DNA from: Saururus chinensis
Taxonomy: Eukaryota; Streptophyta; Magnoliopsida; Piperales; Saururaceae
Direction of reading: 5' to 3'
NCBI GenBank assembly: GCA_035235625.1
Contig: CP141147.1
Coordinates: 10,963,001-11,027,000 of the forward strand
Length of the DNA stretch: 64,000 nt
Made by a program: the position numbers and the translations under genes. Within the stretch, counting starts at the first letter, position 1, and each line of letters begins with the position of its first letter. The notes below the pieces were generated by a model. That model did no database searches. It saw only the letters and a program-made list of their open reading frames with translations, and had not been told where the DNA came from. This document shows, one piece after another, positions 58,861 to 64,000 of the stretch.

Positions 58861-60120
58861 TGTTAGAACATATGTGGTCGTATATATTGTATTGGCTTAT
58901 TTTAGTGAACAAAATAATGTCAATTCGATGTCTAATTTTAGTCATAGGATAGTTTGCTTGCTAGTCAAGATCACATGGTGAAGATCAAGTAAATCAAAAG
59001 ACTCAAAAGTGTTTTGTACATAAAAACACACGCATATCACATTCACACACTTAGGATAAAGGGTTTATCATAATTATGTAAAAAATGAATGAAAATTTAC
59101 GTAATTATGTAAACTTTTCATCCAAGATTAGTCGGGATTAAAAAGGGGATTAATCAAAAAGAATTTTATTTTTTTACTGTAGCAATAATCTAGAAAACTT
59201 TTGTACTAGTACTGTAGCAATTTATTGTTCATCGATCGATCAATTACTACAGCGATCTACCGGTTAATGTAGTAATCTTCTCAAATTTTGGCTAGGCGAT
59301 TAGTGACCAATCGTTTACTATAGCGATCAATCAATAGAACCCACATTTTCCCAAAATAGGTCACTCCAAGTTGAATTTAATTCCTATTTAATGACTAACA
59401 CCTAAACTGACTTAGTTATCTATATAAGGGGTTCTTTGGATGTGGGAAAAGATGAGGGAATTCATTGTTAGCATAGATAGGTTGGTGAGTCTAGTGTATT
59501 GTGTTTTGATATTATATAGTTTTCCTTTGGCTACAAGCTTTAAAGATCAATTTAATTAAGCAAGAGTGAAGAGAAAATCATAACACACAAAGAGTTTGAG
59601 GAGTTGCAGTAAAATTTCAATAGGGGATTGAAGACTCAAGGCTAATGTCAAAGAACAAAAGGAGCTTGTTGTGGAGGCTAGAAGGAGACAGACAAAATAA
59701 GTAAGACAAAAAAGTTTCAAGGCTTGAGAAGAAGACTTGAAGGCCAACAACAAGAGGAGTTTTTTTCGAGATCTAAACAAAGGGGTTTTGGGTTAGAGTC
59801 TCAACAAAGATTAGTTGTTTGTTTATGTTGATATAGTGTCTTACTTATTAGTGCATTGTTTTAGTCGTTGAGTGGCTGCCAGGGGTTTTCCACATAAAAA
59901 ATTGTGTTCACTTATGCTTTGCAAGTTTTGTAGTTTGATTGATAAGAAAATGATCATAAATGCATAGAGATTAAATTTTATTGTTTTTGTTGCTTAATAA
60001 AAATTTCTACTTATAAAGGCTAGAAGTTCATATTCTTACTTTTATTAAGTACTAATTTAAAAAGCAATCTAGTGATCCAGTATCACTATCTTAACAAATA
60101 TTAAACTCTTAATGTACATA
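58861..60120 (+). repeat. SIRE-like copia LTR copy 2
   Basis: Starts TGTTAGAACATATG and follows copy 1 with no internal region between them. TATA-like ctatataaggggttc near 59420. ATCGATCGATCAA at 59231-59243 and related words (gcgatctaccgg, gcgatcaatcaa) lie upstream. It ends with gcaatctagtgatcc and aatattaaactctt. The right boundary is approximate. Confidence 0.72.
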
Positions 60121-60124
60121 AAGG

Positions 60125-60835
60125 GGAATGAATGTTATCTATGTGATGGTTGACAAATTTTTGAAGACGACACATTTTGCATTTTGCAATAAGACTTAAG
60201 ATGCATCTCAAGTTACATTACTGTTCTTTCAAGAGATATATCAGTAACATGGTACCTTATCCATAGTATTTGATTGGTATACTCGTTTATTGAGTCATTT
60301 TTGGCATTCTTTATAAAATAAGCACATATATCTCTTAATTTTAACCATTCTTATCATTCACAAATTAATGGTTAGATGGATTACGTAACTTACTAAGAGT
60401 TTGGTAGGTCCCAACTTAAAATCATTGGATCAACACTTACTTAAAGATGAATTTTTTTTATAATTAAAGTCTAAAAAGAAATATAAATTTTAACCCTTTT
60501 ACTGTTGTATTTGATGTTTACCCACGCTCTCCCCTGAATTTGGCTCCTATTCCTTACATAAAGCAATTAAGTGGTCAAGCTAAAGTTTTAGCTCTCAAAA
60601 TTAAAGGTGTTTAATTGGACATGTTGAGTTTAATTTTGGTGACTTTGTTTGGGCTATTTTGATGGAAAGCAGATTTTCAGCATTAGACTACAACAAATTA
60701 TCCACAAGGAATATTAGTTCTTTGGAGATTTTTTCATAAGTTCAATCTGAATGTTTATGTGTAAATGTTACTTCTACTGCTTACTGTTTTCATAAATAAA
60801 TATACCATATCAGCGTCAAAGACAATAAATCAACC
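60125..60835 (+). pseudogene. gypsy integrase C-terminal fragment, decayed
   Basis: Frame-shifting translations follow a gypsy integrase: VMVDKFLKTTHF and LLFFQEIYQ near 60150-60235, RLLSHFWHSL near 60285, then VVFDVYPRSPLNLAPIPYIK near 60505-60560, EFNFGDFVWAILMESRFSA near 60628, and a final ISVKDNKS near 60810 where family members have a conserved V-F-N-V-K-D segment. Catalytic residues are lost (the D-R of the core reads D-W). No gypsy LTR or other genes flank it, so it is a fragment. Confidence 0.8.
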
Positions 60836-61049
60836 AGAATGAATTTGCATCAGACTTTTATAGCTCAACCTGTTTGGAAGCCATCCTGAACCTGGAATGT
60901 GCCTAGAACCAAGGAAGCAAGATTGAACAAAAAAATAAATTATACAGTTCATAACTTCTGGTAGTTTACATAAACCCCAAAAAGTCAACTCAAACTTTGA
61001 GCCAACTTCCCTCATTGGCATTGCCCTATTACTAGTGCAAGGAAAAAAA

Positions 61050-61920
61050 CTAAGAGGCCCGCTTAGACGCCAGGCGTACAAGCTTCTTGTCCATCGTAAA
61101 CATTGAGCTAGACTCAATCTGCACAGAAATTGAAGGTCAGAGCAGAAGAAGTAATCCAACATCTAAGCATGAAAACAACAAATAGACTATATAGGCCAAC
61201 CTTCTCTAACAGTATGTCCCGTACTGGTTCCCCGTCATGCACGATTCCAGTCTTCTGAAGAGCCTTTAAGACAAGCTTTTCTAGTTTTTTAGTTTTCAAA
61301 ACACCATCTGGAGTCTGGTATTACCACACACATGCACAGAAACTAAAGCTGAGTCTACATGATCTGAAAACAGTGCATTTTATTAGAATAGAATAGATAA
61401 ACATACCGATTTTAATGCCCCTGCAATCAATTTCTTCCACTTTATCGTCCGCTCAATTTGAACTTCTTGTATTGTCGCATTTGTGCACATTTTTTTCTTC
61501 AACAAATTGTCAGACTCTACATCTTTTTGAGCTTGAATTACTTCACCATTGCACAAATCAGGCTTACAAGCATTTAGCTTCCTCTTTTTCATTGAGACAG
61601 TTTCTTCCATTGCTTCAGCATGAGATAAACTAGCATTTTTGGATGATACCCTATTTCCTTCAAGTTCCTCAGATTTTTCTAAATTTTTGCTTTCGCTAAT
61701 GTCTTCATTTACATGTACCTTTGTACCATATTTTTCTTCTTTAGCCATATCTCCATATAGATGGTCCTTTATAGACCCAATTTGATTTGAAGCAGAATCT
61801 TCTGCCTTACTAGAAAGTGGGTTCTTAGAAGCATGAAATGCACGGGCTTTTGCACGGTGTTTTTTGCCTTCCGCATGAAGCAACAGGGTCTGCTCGCTTG
61901 TAGTATTCAAATTACATAAA
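61050..61920 (-). CDS. LYAR-type / UBP1-associated-protein-1C-like zinc-finger protein, 3' exons
   Basis: Three exons join in frame on minus: 61920-61407 (acceptor TTTCAG, donor GTATGT), 61314-61201 (acceptor ACCAG, donor GTTGGC) and 61118-61050, ending in TAG. The first exon completes a C2H2 finger of the U1/matrin class (LCNLNTTSEQTLLLHAEGKK, followed by HRAKARAFHASK), then an acidic, Lys-rich linker with a basic KKRK stretch, a likely nuclear signal. The end of exon 1 and exons 2-3 form the conserved C-terminal domain of plant LYAR homologues: IKWKKLIAGALKS, TPDGVLKTKKLEKLVLKALQ, IESSSMFTMDKKLVRLASK. In animals LYAR is a nucleolar zinc-finger protein; plant function is less clear. No stops or shifts, so it is probably functional. 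N-terminal exons, with the LYAR-type finger, are not identified. Confidence 0.88.
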
Positions 61921-63313
61921 CTGAAAGAACAAGTGAAGTCTCATCAACATAAATGTACTTAAAAGTTGATTTCCTGTTTAGTAAGCTTTAATAATTCAGG
62001 CACCTACAAGCTACCATTTTTAGAAAATAACATTCCACTAATTTGTTACACCTTGTTCACAACAATATGGCAATCATGATTTAACTACTCTATTTATGGT
62101 TGTGGTAAAGTCAACTTCCACATCTACCCTTTTTAGATTGAGTAAAGAGAATCTACAATAACATTGTGTTCATAATTTTCTCTGGTTTGGGAAAAGTGGG
62201 GGTGGAGCATGGCCACTTATTGATCTTTTAAGAGTATTATAAGTTATTTTATACTTGTTGCTGCCTCATCATCACATAATTGTTATGATTTGTAAATTTT
62301 ACAAGACCACACAAAGAAAAACTCTAAAAACGGGAAGAAACTTAAAATACAAAAAAATAAAGTACAAGAAGGTATTTGCAAAAGTCAATTGTTCAAGGTT
62401 GGGAAAATGCATTTATTGCAACTAATGAGAACCCATTGAAATAATTCAATTAAAACAATATATAGGGGAATATGTGAAAAACAAAACCTTAAAAAGTTTA
62501 TGAAACTGAATACAGGAATATATAGGAAAGATTGATCGTCCTGGAATGACTTCTGATGCATAAATATTTTCCCATCATAGGTTAAGCATGTGTCTTCATA
62601 TGTAAATATCTTTCTAAATTAACTCACAGAGGCAAAGTATGCAGCCTTCATAGAAGAGCTATATTTGTACATACTATAAATAGTGGAGACTTATTATCCA
62701 AAATTTCCAATAAACTTTAAGGAAGCAAAATTCACATAAAACTACCTGGTACACCAAGTTCCAAAGAACACCATAACTTTAACATTTAGCCAGAATTAAT
62801 TTAAATTAGATCTGCACATTAAAATTATATCAGTCACTAGGGTGACAGACTTCGATAAAACTAATAAGATAAAAAGTGAAAAATAGAACAGAAAATTTAG
62901 CACAAGGCAGAGTATTTGTGCAATTAGTAAATGTATCAATGATAAGACAAGGAAAACATAGATAAGAATCTCGACATAAATCTCTTGCAAACACTACAGA
63001 ATTTGTATTTCTCATGACCATGTCAAAGAAGGCTTTGAATTGGGCCAAAAAGTAAATGATGTTAGGTAATCTGAGATAATTCCATCTCATGCAACCAAAA
63101 AATAACATAAAAAATGGTGGTGAGGTGTTATGGAAATACAGCTGGTACAAAAATCATAGGGACGAGAATTAAAAAAGGAAGAAGAGAGACATAGAGAAAT
63201 TTAAAACAACAGATGAAGAAAAGACAGGACAAAAGTTTGCACTTAGACTTATAAGTAGGGGTTTCATCCACCTTTACAATAATACATCCACCTAAAAGAA
63301 CCTCCACATATAG
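61921..63313. other. intron or 5' region of the LYAR-like gene
   Basis: AT-rich DNA without other recognisable coding sequence. The minus-strand open stretches at 62796-63150 show no known motif. Confidence 0.5.
62746..62774 (-). CDS. possible upstream exon of the LYAR-like gene
   Basis: On minus an ATG at 62774 gives MVFFGTWCT, then AG before a GT donor at 62745. The two leftover bases fit the phase of the exon starting at 61920, joining as W-C-T-S-L-C-N; plant relatives have W-F-C-S-L-C-N. The phase match is suggestive, but the first Cys is shifted by one residue and the upstream sequence is unknown, so this may be chance. Confidence 0.25.
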
Positions 63314-63697
63314 GGGCTTTGTTTAGCTGTTGGATTTTTTAGAAAAGGAAGTAGAAGTTTTTGGAATTAATTCCAATAATTTAACGTCGAATGAGAATTA
63401 TGGTTGGTAGTGGAATTTTCACATGTTTGATAACAAGATCCCACATGGGTTGGTAATTTTGAACTTTTAAAGTGAGCCCCACATATATGACACTTTTCAA
63501 GGCTCAAATCAATATGAAAAGTAATAGTTAAAAAATAACGGAATCTATAATTCCGAAATGGGGGCTAAGATTTTTAATTCTGCCCACCTTCTACACCCAA
63601 CCAGGATTATGACAGTTCTAGCCAGAATTGGGGCAGAATTGATAGAATCGGGGCAGAATTGATGGAATCTTACACAAATTTAATATCCAAACAGCCC
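63314..63697. mobile_element. MITE-like repeat copy 2
   Basis: The left end gggctttgtttagctgttgg and the reverse complement of the right end, gggctgtttggatatt, form imperfect inverted repeats. The interior aligns with 23511-23923. No coding sequence. Target duplication not clear (tag / ata). Confidence 0.68.
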
Positions 63698-64000
63698 ATA
63701 ATGCGTGATATTCTGTCTCACAAGTTCCCGGCAACATCGGGGAAGATATGTCACACCAAGGTAGCAACAAAAATTCTAATCATCCATGATCCTCTGCGAG
63801 CAGTTTCCTAATCCTTCATACACTTATTCTTGAAAGATAAAAAAATCTATTGACAGTGGACTAAATATCTATCCCAATAATTTTGTATACTATCACATAG
63901 TAGCAGATCTATGTTGAAGAGAGGGTGGTCTCTTTTTTTTTGGCTAAAAATACGTCTCTATTTAGTTGGGTTAGGAAAAGCTTCTAAACCCTATTCATTG
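63698..64000. other. window end, nothing recognised
   Basis: No gene, RNA or repeat boundary can be supported in the final 300 bp. Confidence 0.4.

Noticed and set aside
1-64000. tRNA, rRNA or snRNA genes
   Set aside because: No convincing cloverleaf with A and B boxes and no rRNA-like segment was seen; tRNA-like words found are primer-binding sites of retrotransposons.

Overview
The window is nuclear DNA of a flowering plant, probably a eudicot with a repeat-rich genome. It is AT-rich, has plant-type introns and plant retrotransposon families (Ty1/copia, Ty3/gypsy, gag-only elements), and carries a Mutator-like transposon with a ULP1-type passenger gene. About nine tenths of it is transposable-element sequence in nested layers. 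Only one host gene looks functional: the 3' exons of a LYAR/UBP1-associated-1C-like zinc-finger gene on the minus strand at 61050-61920. A second host-derived sequence, an ABCF3/GCN20-like pseudogene at 15825-16928, is cut off by a copia insertion.

Layout. 1-3800: minus-strand Ty1/copia element (integrase, protease and gag remnants, then its 5' LTR). 5455-6890: truncated LTR and leader of the same family. 6933-15393: an almost complete 8.5-kb Mutator-like element (MULE) with 56-57-bp terminal inverted repeats, a near-perfect 9-bp target duplication, a decayed MuDR-type transposase on plus and a decayed ULP1-protease gene on minus (the 'Kaonashi' arrangement). Its introns and intergenic gaps are filled with a degenerate 32-bp tandem repeat built on the dyad TCGTGT-N8-ACACGA, the most unusual signal in the window. 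15825-16928: ABCF3-like pseudogene. 16929-23510: plus-strand copia element, same family as the first, with both LTRs. 23511-25348: MITE-like repeat interrupted by a solo LTR.

27240-60120 is a deep nest. A long gene-less LTR (28990-31111, resuming 50426-52192) was split by a minus-strand gypsy element (31112-50425). That element holds a gag-plus-protease-only retrotransposon (about 36850-42488), a further gypsy-like LTR (32470-36846) and three solo LTRs with perfect 5-bp target duplications (33835-35211, 44697-46707, 47582-48754). 52578-60120 contains two abutting LTRs of a SIRE-like copia family. The first is split by another copy of the long LTR (53574-58545), itself split by a solo LTR (54889-56325). 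A decayed gypsy integrase fragment (60125-60835) ends about 200 bp from the stop codon of the LYAR-like gene.

The genes do not form pathways: the mobile-element genes served their own transposition, and nearly all are broken by stops and frameshifts. Order of insertion can be read from the nesting. Boundaries with matching target duplications are precise; other boundaries are judged by comparing copies within the window and may be off by tens of bases.
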